DNA from: an uncultured Adlercreutzia sp.
GTDB lineage: Bacteria > Actinomycetota > Coriobacteriia > Coriobacteriales > Eggerthellaceae
Assembly: GCA_902478715.1 (NCBI GenBank)
Contig: CABSMC010000003.1
Span: 9,233-73,232, forward strand
DNA: 64,000 bases
Reading direction: 5' to 3'
Both the position numbers and the translations under genes were made by a program. Under the pieces are notes generated by a model. That model saw only the letters and a list, made by a program, of their open reading frames with translations. It was not told the DNA's origin and did no database searches. Within the stretch, counting starts at the first letter, position 1. Every line of letters starts with the position of its first letter. This document shows positions 51,081 to 59,350 of the stretch, one piece after another.

Positions 51081-52049
51081 GTGGAATTCGCCACCTACTA
51101 CTTCACGCTTCTGGTTATGCTCGCCTCGGTGCTGGCGGCCGCCACGTGCTTCTCGGCCTACCTGGTGTCGCGGTCGCGCGCGATGATCCTCGCCTTCGGG
51201 GGCTTTCTCTGCTACTTCATCGACGTCGCCTTCATGCTGCAGGACAGCATCGCCGCCGTCGTGCTCGGCGGTAGCGCGGGGGCCGATGCGGGCTACCTGC
51301 TCATGCGCTCGGTGGCCACCATCCTCATCGGCGATGCGTGCCTGACCTTCTTCTGGCTGCTCGTCTGCGACTTCGTGGGCGAGCGGCGTCGCGGCCTTAT
51401 GGCGGTGCCTCCCATAGCGTTTCTCATCCTCAGCCTGGGACTGCTCATGGGCGCCGACACGCCGGAGGGACGCTTCTGGTTCTACTCGCTGCGCATGATC
51501 TACGTGTTCTGGATGCTCGGCTTCGGTCTGTTCCGCTATCTGACTTGCCGCGACGAGACGGAGCGAACGCGCATGGCCCGAGGCCGGGTGGCCTTCGTCG
51601 TCGTGGCGGCGCTGGCGGCACTCGTCGTGACCGAGGATGCGCTGCTGTTCCTCGTACTGCGCACCGACGGATTCATGCTGGGGCCTATCCTCATCTCCTC
51701 CGAGCGCAACTACGCAGAGAACCTGCTTTTCCTCGTCGGCGCCCTTCTGGCCATCGGCTACGCCGTTCGCTCGCTGGCCCTGCGCTTCGAGAAGCCGCCG
51801 GCCGACGAGAGCGACGAGCGCGCCGCGCGCATCGGCGACAACCTGCTCATTTACGCACGGCGCCACGGTCTGACCGACCGCGAGAGCGAAGTGCTGCGCC
51901 TTATTCTGCAGGGGAAGGACAACCAGAACATCGCCTCGACGCTCACTATCGCGCCGAGCACCGTGAAGGTGTACGTGCACCGCCTTCTGCAGAAAACAGG
52001 GTGCGAGAATCGCCAGGGCCTCATCCAAGATTTCTGGCGGAGCGCCTAG
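51081..52049 (+). CDS. Membrane-embedded LuxR-family regulator
   Basis: 322 residues. About seven hydrophobic helices (residues 5-235) replace the usual sensor domain; a C-terminal LuxR helix-turn-helix follows (LTDRESEVLRLILQGKDNQNI, STVKVYVHRLLQKTG). This form, with transmembrane N-terminus fused to a GerE-type DNA-binding domain, is widespread in Eggerthellaceae. GTG 51081 is preferred because AAGGAG precedes it by 6 bp; ATG 51060 has no ribosome site. It is divergent from the permease/aminotransferase unit and probably controls it in response to a membrane signal. Confidence 0.85.
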   Translation: MEFATYYFTLLVMLASVLAAATCFSAYLVSRSRAMILAFGGFLCYFIDVAFMLQDSIAAVVLGGSAGADAGYLLMRSVATILIGDACLTFFWLLVCDFVGERRRGLMAVPPIAFLILSLGLLMGADTPEGRFWFYSLRMIYVFWMLGFGLFRYLTCRDETERTRMARGRVAFVVVAALAALVVTEDALLFLVLRTDGFMLGPILISSERNYAENLLFLVGALLAIGYAVRSLALRFEKPPADESDERAARIGDNLLIYARRHGLTDRESEVLRLILQGKDNQNIASTLTIAPSTVKVYVHRLLQKTGCENRQGLIQDFWRSA

Positions 52050-52096
52050 CTGCCTAGCCGCCACAAGAAGGCTGGCACACGGCGCAAGACGCTCCC

Positions 52097-53119
52097 CTAC
52101 GGAATGAGGTCGTAAGGCATTTCCCGCTTCACCAGATAGAAGATGAGCAGGATGATCACCATCCACGGCACCCATAGGTAGGCGAGCATAAGGGTGACCG
52201 AGCGGGCCGCGTAGAACACCACACGGTAGCCTGTCGTGCGGGGGTGGGTCTCGAAGGTCATGCGCACGAACGAGCCGCCCGGGGTAGATCCGTCGTGGAA
52301 CCAGGGGATGACCACTTCCACCACGACAAGCGTGATGAGCGCCAGGCCGTTGATGATAAGGGCGGCCGTCTGATTCGCCGTCATATCCGGAAACGTCGGC
52401 GGGGTCAGACCGGCCACCTCAAAGCCCACGGCCACCGCGCCGTAGGGCACGACCGCCACCAGCCACACGATGACGAGGTCGATCCACAGGGCCACGCAGC
52501 GGCGCACGAAGCCGGGATGCTCCGTCGGCTCTGCGTCGGCCAGCTGCCCCGGAGGTACCACGCGGCCGAGCAGCCATGCGCACACCCAGCCGAGGACGGC
52601 ACCCAGGGTGTTGGTGATCACGTCGTCCACATCGCAGCAGCGGTAGGCGTAGGGGTAGACGCCGAACAGGCCCGTGAGCTGGGACACCTCGATGAGCAGG
52701 GATGCCGATGCGCCCAGCAGCACCGACGGGAGGAAGCGCAGGCGCAAAAGCCGTCCGGCAATGAAGCCCAGCGGCATGAAGAACACCACGTTGAAGGCCA
52801 GCTGGAACACCGCTTTCAGGCCGTCCTTCGCGATATCGTTCATGAAGTTCATCGGGTTGAAGTTGGGGGCGACGCCGTAGGTGATGCCGAGACCCGCGTC
52901 TCCTTGGGGCAACGGGTACAGCGTGAAGCAGCCGAGGCCGCAGACGTAGAGCACCGTGAGGTAGGCCCCCACGAAGGTGCCGAAGCGCAGCCGCCCATCG
53001 CGATGGTAGAGGTAGGCCAGAATCGGCAGCGTGAGCATGAACGATAGCACCGGCCACAACACCAACGCCGCGGCGAAGTTCTCGCTGTAATTTCCCAGAA
53101 AATGCTTGACTGCGTTCAT
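52097..53119 (-). CDS. VanZ-like and RDD two-domain membrane protein
   Basis: 340 residues. The N-terminal VanZ-like domain (about 10-200) includes YPLPQGDAG, NPMNFMND, the FFMPLGFI helix, and DVDDVITNTLGAVLGW. The C-terminal RDD domain (about 215-340) has FVRRCVALWIDLVIVW with the Arg-Asp pattern. VanZ proteins are linked to low-level glycopeptide resistance or envelope functions; RDD domains are membrane modules of unknown role. ATG 53119 follows GAGGAA. Confidence 0.85.
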   Translation of the reverse strand: MNAVKHFLGNYSENFAAALVLWPVLSFMLTLPILAYLYHRDGRLRFGTFVGAYLTVLYVCGLGCFTLYPLPQGDAGLGITYGVAPNFNPMNFMNDIAKDGLKAVFQLAFNVVFFMPLGFIAGRLLRLRFLPSVLLGASASLLIEVSQLTGLFGVYPYAYRCCDVDDVITNTLGAVLGWVCAWLLGRVVPPGQLADAEPTEHPGFVRRCVALWIDLVIVWLVAVVPYGAVAVGFEVAGLTPPTFPDMTANQTAALIINGLALITLVVVEVVIPWFHDGSTPGGSFVRMTFETHPRTTGYRVVFYAARSVTLMLAYLWVPWMVIILLIFYLVKREMPYDLIP

Positions 53120-53384
53120 GGCCGGTTTCCTCGCTCGCCTCCGCGCTCCTTCTCTTGTAAAGCCAGCATAACGGACGCGCGAGGGCGACGCAGCAAAGGT
53201 GACAGCAAGGTAAGTGAAGTGAATGGAAGCCGTAAGAAGCACCCGGATCCTCCGAAGCGGGCGGCGCCTCAACGCTCACCTGCGCCTGGACACCTGGGCA
53301 TAGGTGCATTTGCCCCCGAACGATAGTGGTGCTATGCTGGGGACTTTCTCCGAGCAAATCAAATCCACCGTAGAGGAGAGAGCC

Positions 53385-53972
53385 ATGAACATCACCGTAT
53401 ATTGCGGGTCGAACTTCGGCGACAACCCGCATTTCGAAGAGGCCGCCCGCAGCTTGGGCGCCTGGATCGCCCGCGCCGGGCACACGCTCGTGTATGGCGG
53501 CAGCTCGGTCGGACTTATGGGAGCCGTGTCGCGCGCGGCCATTGAAGGCGGCGCGCCCGTTATCGGCGTGGAACCCGCCTTCTTCATCGAGGCCGGCGTG
53601 GCCCAACATGACCTGACCGAGCTTTTTGTCTGCGACACCATGGGCGAGCGCAAGGCGAAGATGATCGAGCTGGGTGATGCGTTCGTGGCGCTGCCGGGAG
53701 GCGTGGGGACCCTCGAGGAAATCTCGGAGATCTTCACTCGCGTGCGCCTGGACATGGGGCCCCACGAGTGCTTCTTGCTGAATATCGACGGGTTCTACGA
53801 TCCGCTTCGCCTGTTTTTGGAATCGATGGTCGAGCACCGCTTTTTCGACCAGTGCGACCTCGACCGCTGCCACTTTCCGCGCTCTGTGGAAGAGCTGGCG
53901 CACCTTCTGAACACGGCGGACACGCGTCGCACCATCCGCTGCGACGGCCCGTTGCTGCAGAAAGCAGGCTAG
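53385..53972 (+). CDS. LOG-family protein (cytokinin riboside phosphoribohydrolase type)
   Basis: 195 residues. The family signature is complete: YGGSSVGLMG, then GERKAKMIELGDAFVALPGGVGTLEE, including PGGxGTxxE. LOG proteins cleave nucleoside monophosphates to ribose 5-phosphate and a base; in bacteria they may serve nucleotide turnover. TAGAGGAGAG precedes ATG 53385. The 189-bp gap after it holds no gene. Confidence 0.93.
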   Translation: MNITVYCGSNFGDNPHFEEAARSLGAWIARAGHTLVYGGSSVGLMGAVSRAAIEGGAPVIGVEPAFFIEAGVAQHDLTELFVCDTMGERKAKMIELGDAFVALPGGVGTLEEISEIFTRVRLDMGPHECFLLNIDGFYDPLRLFLESMVEHRFFDQCDLDRCHFPRSVEELAHLLNTADTRRTIRCDGPLLQKAG

Positions 53973-54161
53973 AAAGTCGCAGGTGGTCATCCATCCCAGG
54001 GAGGCTCTCCGGCATTCCGATTCGCTCAAACAGTCCTCGATGGCATCGAAGGCGACAGGGCTGCTTTCTCCCCAACGTATACCGCCTCCGATACCATCTG
54101 CGGAACTCGCTCGGTCGAAACGCCGGAGAGCCTTTGACAGCCCCGCCCCGAGGCAAGCGCG

Positions 54162-55562
54162 CTAGCCGATGACGGTCAGCTGGTACTGGGCCTTCCCCGC
54201 TTCCTTCACCTGGTACAGCGTGCTGTCGGCCGCCGCGTAGAGCACCTCGAAGGGCATCGGCGGCGTCAGGCAGCAGGCCGCGCCGACGCTGATGGTGGGC
54301 GCCGCATGGTAGGCCGGGTCGATGACCTCATCGGTGGCGCGCTGGCCGGCGAACGGCCCGCGAGCCAAATGCTCCAGCACACGATCGGCGGCAGGACCCG
54401 GCGCCAAGCCCGGAGCGAAGATAAGGAACTCGTCGCCCCCGATGCGGGCCACGATGTCCTCCTTGCGCATGACCTGCGACAGGAAGATGGCCAGCTTCTT
54501 CAAAACGTAATCGCCCTCGGGGTGCCCGTAGGCATCGTTCACGGCCTTGAAGTCGTCCACATCGACGACGATGAGCATGCACGCGCGGCTTTCGGTGCGC
54601 AGCGCCGTCTCGATGCGATCGAGGGCGGCGGCGCGGTTGTACAGTCCCGTGAGGCTGTCGCGCTCGGCCTTGCGCCGAAACTGGCTCTCGCGCAGAGCCG
54701 CCTCGCTCGTGTCCAGCAAACGGCCGACATGGCGCACCGGACCGCCCTCCTCGTCGTAGAGGACCACCGACTGATAGCGGTACCACACCGGCTCTCCGGC
54801 GGCGTCCGGCGTCGAGGTTTCGAAATCGACCAGCGAGTTCTCGCCGATCTGCATCATGAGCGGCGTGAGGTCATGAGAGGTGATGGTCAGCTCGCACGGC
54901 TTCTGGCAGCGGCGATTCACCACAAAATCCTCCTGCTTGGGAGCGCGGCCGAAACGGCCTTCGAAATCGCCGTACACATGAGCCTTGCCCGTGCCGCATT
55001 CGATATCGAAGAGCACGTCGTTGGAAAGCGCCGTGAGAATTTCCAATCGCTCGTTCGCCCGACGCAGCTCTTCCTTCTCGCGCACGCGCTCGGTCGCGTC
55101 CATGATCGTTGTGTAGAACCAGCGAGTGCCGGTGGCGTCTTCCACCAAATGGCCCCAGTCGTCCACCCAGCGCACCTCGCCATCGGCGCGGATGATGCGG
55201 TAGCGCACGTAATCGCTGTCGCTGCGCCCGATCTGCTCGGTGATTGACGCGCTGACCCATTCCCAATCGTCGGGATGCACTATGCCCTTGAACGTGTTGC
55301 CCGTCAGCGCGCGGAACTGCTCGGCGTCGGCGCATCCGAACAGGCGCACGAGCCCCGAGCTCACCTGGTCGATCGCGCCGGCTTCCTCGGCCTTGTAGCG
55401 GAGCATACCGCCGGGAAACCTGTCGAGAAACTCTTGCGGAAGCTCTACCGACGCCCCCGCCTCAGCTGCCGGAGCGCAGGTCGACCCAGTCGAAGCCGTC
55501 GCAGCAGTCGCGGTTTTTTCATGCTCGTCCGTCTTGTGAAAGAGGCGGCTCAAAGACACCAT
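54162..55562 (-). CDS. PAS-GGDEF diguanylate cyclase
   Basis: 466 residues. One PAS domain with PAC motif (WVDDWGHLVEDATGTRWFYT) is followed by a second PAS-like region (about 180-290) and a GGDEF domain: LTGLYNRAAAL, VDVDDFKAVNDAYGH and RIGGDEFLIF. The inhibitory I-site RxxD is present as RKED five residues before GGDEF. It should make c-di-GMP and be feedback-inhibited. No EAL or PilZ gene is close. It has no transmembrane segment, so the PAS domains probably sense a cytoplasmic signal. Confidence 0.92.
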   Translation of the reverse strand: MVSLSRLFHKTDEHEKTATAATASTGSTCAPAAEAGASVELPQEFLDRFPGGMLRYKAEEAGAIDQVSSGLVRLFGCADAEQFRALTGNTFKGIVHPDDWEWVSASITEQIGRSDSDYVRYRIIRADGEVRWVDDWGHLVEDATGTRWFYTTIMDATERVREKEELRRANERLEILTALSNDVLFDIECGTGKAHVYGDFEGRFGRAPKQEDFVVNRRCQKPCELTITSHDLTPLMMQIGENSLVDFETSTPDAAGEPVWYRYQSVVLYDEEGGPVRHVGRLLDTSEAALRESQFRRKAERDSLTGLYNRAAALDRIETALRTESRACMLIVVDVDDFKAVNDAYGHPEGDYVLKKLAIFLSQVMRKEDIVARIGGDEFLIFAPGLAPGPAADRVLEHLARGPFAGQRATDEVIDPAYHAAPTISVGAACCLTPPMPFEVLYAAADSTLYQVKEAGKAQYQLTVIG

Positions 55563-55817
55563 GGAACCTTCCTTTTCCTCAACCTCTCATAGGCCCGAAG
55601 CGGCAACGAGGCGCGCTGCCACCCTCGCGAGGTAAGCTCCCATGATAGCACTCAGCCCCATCGCCGCTCCCGCAAAATCGGATGGAAGATGTGCAGTTTT
55701 GTCAACAATTTTCCAGATCGAGCGTCCAAAGCGAAAGCGCCCATCCACTTTGGAATACGCCTCAGCAGCATTGTCGTTTCGACATACGGCGCCGCCCCAA
55801 CGCTTTGAAGCAAGCAC

Positions 55818-57308
55818 TCAGCTTACCGCAATGCGCTTCAGGAACTGCTCGTAGTCGGCCTCGTTCTGATCGGCGTAGGCCAGCGCGAACGACACCATGG
55901 ACGTGTCGAACTTGTCCGACATTCCCAAGTAAGAGGCCATGGCCACGCGGTCTCCCGTGCGGGCATGGGCGCGGGCGAGAACCCAGGCGCACAGCTGGCT
56001 GTAAATCTCCAGCTCATCGGCGCTGGCGTGGTCCAAGTCGACTGACATCTTCCAATTCCACAATTGCCGCACGTAGTAGTCGCGCCGGCGCCCGCGCTCG
56101 TCCCGGGCGTGGGTCCAGCCGAGCAGCACCCCGCTGGTCGTCTGCATGAGGCGCTGCCCCGCCACCACGCGCTCACCGTGGGAAAGATAGGGACTCCGCC
56201 CGCAGAACCGCTCGAGCACCGATGCGTTCGCTTCCTTTATCTGGAGCACCAGCGGGTCGGCCATCTGATTGCCTGAGAACGCCGCCACCCAGCAGCGGGT
56301 GCCCACGCTGCCCACGCCCACCACCTTTTGCGCCGCGCCGATGAGCCGGTAGTTCTTCAGCAGTTCCTGGTAGGGCGGCCTCACCGTTGCACGGTAGTCG
56401 TCGAGCATGCGCGCCAGGCTGCGCTGGACGCGCCGCTGGTTGTCCAGGGAGAGAAAATGGCTGAGCGGCACGATATCCGGCGGATCGTAGACCATCTGGG
56501 GTTGGCCGTCTTCCATACGCACCAGTTTCTCGAACGCCCGCTCGTTGGTCTTGGAGAAGGCCCGTTCCAAATCGGCAGCCACCTGGCGCCGATCGGCCTT
56601 GGACACCTTGTCGGCCAGGCCCTGGAGCACCTCGGCCACATCGAGGTAGGCTCGCCACACGTCGAAGGATCCCAGCGTGGCGAAGTATGCCAGGGACTCC
56701 CGATAGCTTTGGGCCGCCAGACGCACGGCCTCGCGGCACCATTTGTCGCCGAAGCCGCGCGTGCGTCCGCAAATGGCGACGCTGGCCACCAGGCGCTCCA
56801 CGTCCCATTCCCAATGACCGCGGGCGGTCTCGTCGAAATCGTTCAGATCGAACACGAGATGCGACTCCGGAGAGCGGTAGCCGCCGAAGTTCGCGATATG
56901 GGCATCGCCGCACGCCTGCACCAAAAGCCCCGTGGTGGGCAGGGTGGACAAGTCGGCGGCCATGGGAAGGGCCGCGCCGCGGAAGAAGGCGAACGGCGAG
57001 GCCGCCATGCGGCGGTGGCGCTCGGGCACGAGGAAGGACAGCCGATCGGCATCCTGCTGGAAGATAAGATCGACCGCCTCGCTGCGGCCGGGGCGTACCT
57101 CCCACGTTCCCAGATCGCTGCGGGGCAGCTTTTGCCGACAGGCCTGCCCCTTTTGCTGGGACGCTTCGAAATCCGGCCCCCGAACGGGCGCTTCCTGGGT
57201 CTTCATCTGACGTCCCGCCACCTTATGCACGAGCGAGGAACCCGTTGTGCGGCTCGCCAGCCCTTGCCCGGTAAGCGACTTGTGGAGCGCCTCTGCCTTC
57301 TTGCCCAT
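55818..57308 (-). CDS. DUF2252 family protein
   Basis: 496 residues matching DUF2252: FFRGAALPMAADLS, CGDAHIANFGGYRSPE, FDLNDFDETARGHWEWDVERL and GVGSVGTRCW. The family has a kinase-like fold (HDAN and DFDE-type motifs) but no proven reaction. Its ATG overlaps the thioredoxin stop (ATGA), so it is translationally coupled to thioredoxin. The 255-bp gap between it and the GGDEF gene shows no gene. Confidence 0.92.
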   Translation of the reverse strand: MGKKAEALHKSLTGQGLASRTTGSSLVHKVAGRQMKTQEAPVRGPDFEASQQKGQACRQKLPRSDLGTWEVRPGRSEAVDLIFQQDADRLSFLVPERHRRMAASPFAFFRGAALPMAADLSTLPTTGLLVQACGDAHIANFGGYRSPESHLVFDLNDFDETARGHWEWDVERLVASVAICGRTRGFGDKWCREAVRLAAQSYRESLAYFATLGSFDVWRAYLDVAEVLQGLADKVSKADRRQVAADLERAFSKTNERAFEKLVRMEDGQPQMVYDPPDIVPLSHFLSLDNQRRVQRSLARMLDDYRATVRPPYQELLKNYRLIGAAQKVVGVGSVGTRCWVAAFSGNQMADPLVLQIKEANASVLERFCGRSPYLSHGERVVAGQRLMQTTSGVLLGWTHARDERGRRRDYYVRQLWNWKMSVDLDHASADELEIYSQLCAWVLARAHARTGDRVAMASYLGMSDKFDTSMVSFALAYADQNEADYEQFLKRIAVS

Positions 57309-57637
57309 CAGGCTCCTCCCCCTTCGCAGCCGCCCTTAGCCAGAAGATCCTCGATGCGCTGGGCGGGTACCGCGCCGACGATGTCGTCTACGGGCACCCC
57401 GTCGCGAAAGAGCACGAGGGTGGGCACGCTTACCACTTTGAAGGCCCAGGCGATGTCGGGAAAGTCCGCCGCGTTCAGCTTCGCGAAGCGCACCTCGGGA
57501 TGCCGCGCGGCCACAGCTTCCAGCACGGGCTCCATGGCTCGACACGGACCGCAACCTGGGCTCCAGAAATCAACCAGCACCGTTCCTTCCGCATTGGTCA
57601 CCCGCGCATCGAAATTCTCTTTCGTCAGTTCCACCAT
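57308..57637 (-). CDS. Thioredoxin
   Basis: 109 residues, standard thioredoxin length, with the active site WSPGCGPCR, the DFPDIAWAF helix and cis-Pro motif VSVPTLVLF. It reduces cytoplasmic disulfides. Its coupling with the DUF2252 gene is unusual and may point to a redox-linked role for that protein. Genes upstream diverge (MFS). Confidence 0.95.
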   Translation of the reverse strand: MVELTKENFDARVTNAEGTVLVDFWSPGCGPCRAMEPVLEAVAARHPEVRFAKLNAADFPDIAWAFKVVSVPTLVLFRDGVPVDDIVGAVPAQRIEDLLAKGGCEGGGA

Positions 57638-57722
57638 GCCGCGCCCCTTTCGTATCTTGCATCAAGCCCAGTATAGCGAGCGAGGATGCCATCGCATGAA
57701 TCCCCCACGCATCGTAGTCGGA

Positions 57723-57751
57723 TTGACAAGCATAAAATGCTCTCTTACACT
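57723..57751 (+). promoter_or_regulatory. Near-consensus promoter with a palindrome in the spacer
   Basis: TTGACA (57723-57728), 17-bp spacer, TACACT (57746-57751). The spacer contains AGCAT-AAA-ATGCT (57729-57741), a perfect dyad that could bind a repressor of the MFS gene. Confidence 0.65.
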
Positions 57752-57787
57752 GGGCGCCACAGGAATCGACCAAGGCAAGGTGTTTTG

Positions 57788-59044
57788 ATGGCGGAACTGC
57801 TGGACAAAGCGCCCCTGAGTGCCGCCGGTCTGCCGCTGCCAAAGAACTGGCTCGCCATCATTGCGTTCATCTGGGCCGGTCAGGCTGCCTCCATGATAAC
57901 GAGTTACGCCGCCGGTTACGCAGTGGTGTGGTACGTCACCGAGAGCACCGGCAGCGCCCTTATGCTGGCGGCCATGAACATTGCCGTCATGCTGCCTGTC
58001 GGACTCATCTCGCCCTTCGGAGGCATCGTGGCCGACAAGCACAACCGCAAGCTCATCATGATCGCAGCCGACGGAGCCGTGGGCATCATCTCACTGGTGG
58101 CGGGACTACTTATTCTGGCCGGCGATGTGTCCATTCCACTTTTGCTCGCCGTTTGCATCGCGCGGGCTGTGGGCCAGGCCTTCCACAGTCCGGCCATGAT
58201 GGCGGCCATGCCCATGCTCGTGCCCGACAAGCACCTGCTGCGCATCAACACCCTGGATCAGCTGCTGGCCTCGGTCGCCTCCATCGGAGCGCCGGCCTTC
58301 GGCATCTTCTTATACACCACCCTTGGCTTCTCTTCGGTGATGTTCCTCGATTTCGCCGGTGCCTGCGTGGCCGTTCTGAGTCTGGCCCTGGCGAAGATTC
58401 CCACCGTGATAGACGCAACGGCGAAGGAGCAGCACGTGCTGGCGAACTTGCGCGACGGCTGGCGCGCCATCGCGAAAACGCGCGGACTTGTGCTGTTGAT
58501 CGGCGGCGTTACCATCGGCATGATGATCTTCGGGCCGCTGTCAGCGGTGTTCCCGCTTATGACCTACCAGCATTTCGGCGGCGATGGCTATGCGGCGTCT
58601 CTGGCCGAGGCGGCCTTCGGCGTCGGCATGTTCGTGGGCTCGGGCATCCTTATCGCTTGGGGCGGCGGCAAGCGCCTCGCAGGGCTCATCGCCGTGGCAG
58701 CCGTGATCGTGGGCATAGCCACTGCGGTCTGCGGGTTTCTGCCGCCCGACGCCTTCCCGGCCTTTATCGGGCTGGTGGCTGTGATGGCCGTGGCCTGTGC
58801 TTGGTTCAACGGCCCCACCATGACGCTCACCCAACGCAACGTGCCCGACGACAAGATGGGCCGCGCCATGGGCCTGCTCACCGCCGCCATGGGGCTGGCC
58901 ACCCCAGTAGGCATTGCCATCGGTGGCGTGCTGGCCGAAGCCATGGGCGTCGCCCCGTTCTTCATCGTAGACGGCCTGGCCTGCCTGACCCTGGGCCTCG
59001 TGCTGTACCTCCCGAAGTCCGTGCGCGCGCTGGACGAGGGGTAG
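57788..59044 (+). CDS. MFS transporter, drug/siderophore-exporter type
   Basis: 418 residues with 12 hydrophobic segments. Family marks include SPFGGIVADKHNRKLIM (loop 2-3), RAVGQAFHSPAMMAAMPMLVP and NVPDDKMGRAMGL. The MFS_3/EntS-like pattern suggests export of a hydrophobic compound. AAGGTG precedes ATG 57788; the strong promoter lies 40-65 bp upstream. Substrate unknown. Confidence 0.87.
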   Translation: MAELLDKAPLSAAGLPLPKNWLAIIAFIWAGQAASMITSYAAGYAVVWYVTESTGSALMLAAMNIAVMLPVGLISPFGGIVADKHNRKLIMIAADGAVGIISLVAGLLILAGDVSIPLLLAVCIARAVGQAFHSPAMMAAMPMLVPDKHLLRINTLDQLLASVASIGAPAFGIFLYTTLGFSSVMFLDFAGACVAVLSLALAKIPTVIDATAKEQHVLANLRDGWRAIAKTRGLVLLIGGVTIGMMIFGPLSAVFPLMTYQHFGGDGYAASLAEAAFGVGMFVGSGILIAWGGGKRLAGLIAVAAVIVGIATAVCGFLPPDAFPAFIGLVAVMAVACAWFNGPTMTLTQRNVPDDKMGRAMGLLTAAMGLATPVGIAIGGVLAEAMGVAPFFIVDGLACLTLGLVLYLPKSVRALDEG

Positions 59045-59104
59045 CAAACGAGGGGTAGCAACGCGGCGAGACCCCCTACCTGCTTTTTCGCGAAAGCGAG
59101 GGGG

Positions 59105-59250
59105 AAATGCCACTTCGACCCCGAAATGGCAAGCCCGGGATTTTCCCCTCTGCCATAACTGCCCTCAACTGGCATTTTTCTGCCACTTCAGGCCCGTAAT
59201 GGCAGAGGGCCCCAGAACGCATCGACCATTACGGGGTCGAAGTGGCATTT
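59105..59250. repeat. 146-bp nested palindromic element built from three copies of a 24-bp unit
   Basis: Outer arms AAATGCCACTTCGACCCCG plus AAATGG (59105-59129) and their reverse complement with one mismatch (59226-59250). Inside, CCCTCTGCCAT (59146-59156) pairs with ATGGCAGAGGG (59199-59209), and TGGCA/TGCCA (59170, 59181) close the centre. The unit TGCCACTTC...CCCG.AATGGCA occurs twice direct and once inverted. It fills most of the gap between the MFS and antiporter genes. Confidence 0.8.
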
Positions 59251-59350
59251 ACCTAAGGATTTCCGAAATCCGCGAAATTGCTGCACTCACTGAGTGCACA
59301 TTCTTGCCCTGTACTGCACTCCTTGAGTACATTTCCAGCCTCCGGACACG

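Noticed and set aside
59105..59250. Reading the palindromic element as a simple terminator
   Set aside because: It has three unit copies and no T run next to the outer stem; a repeat element explains it better, though it may also stop transcripts.
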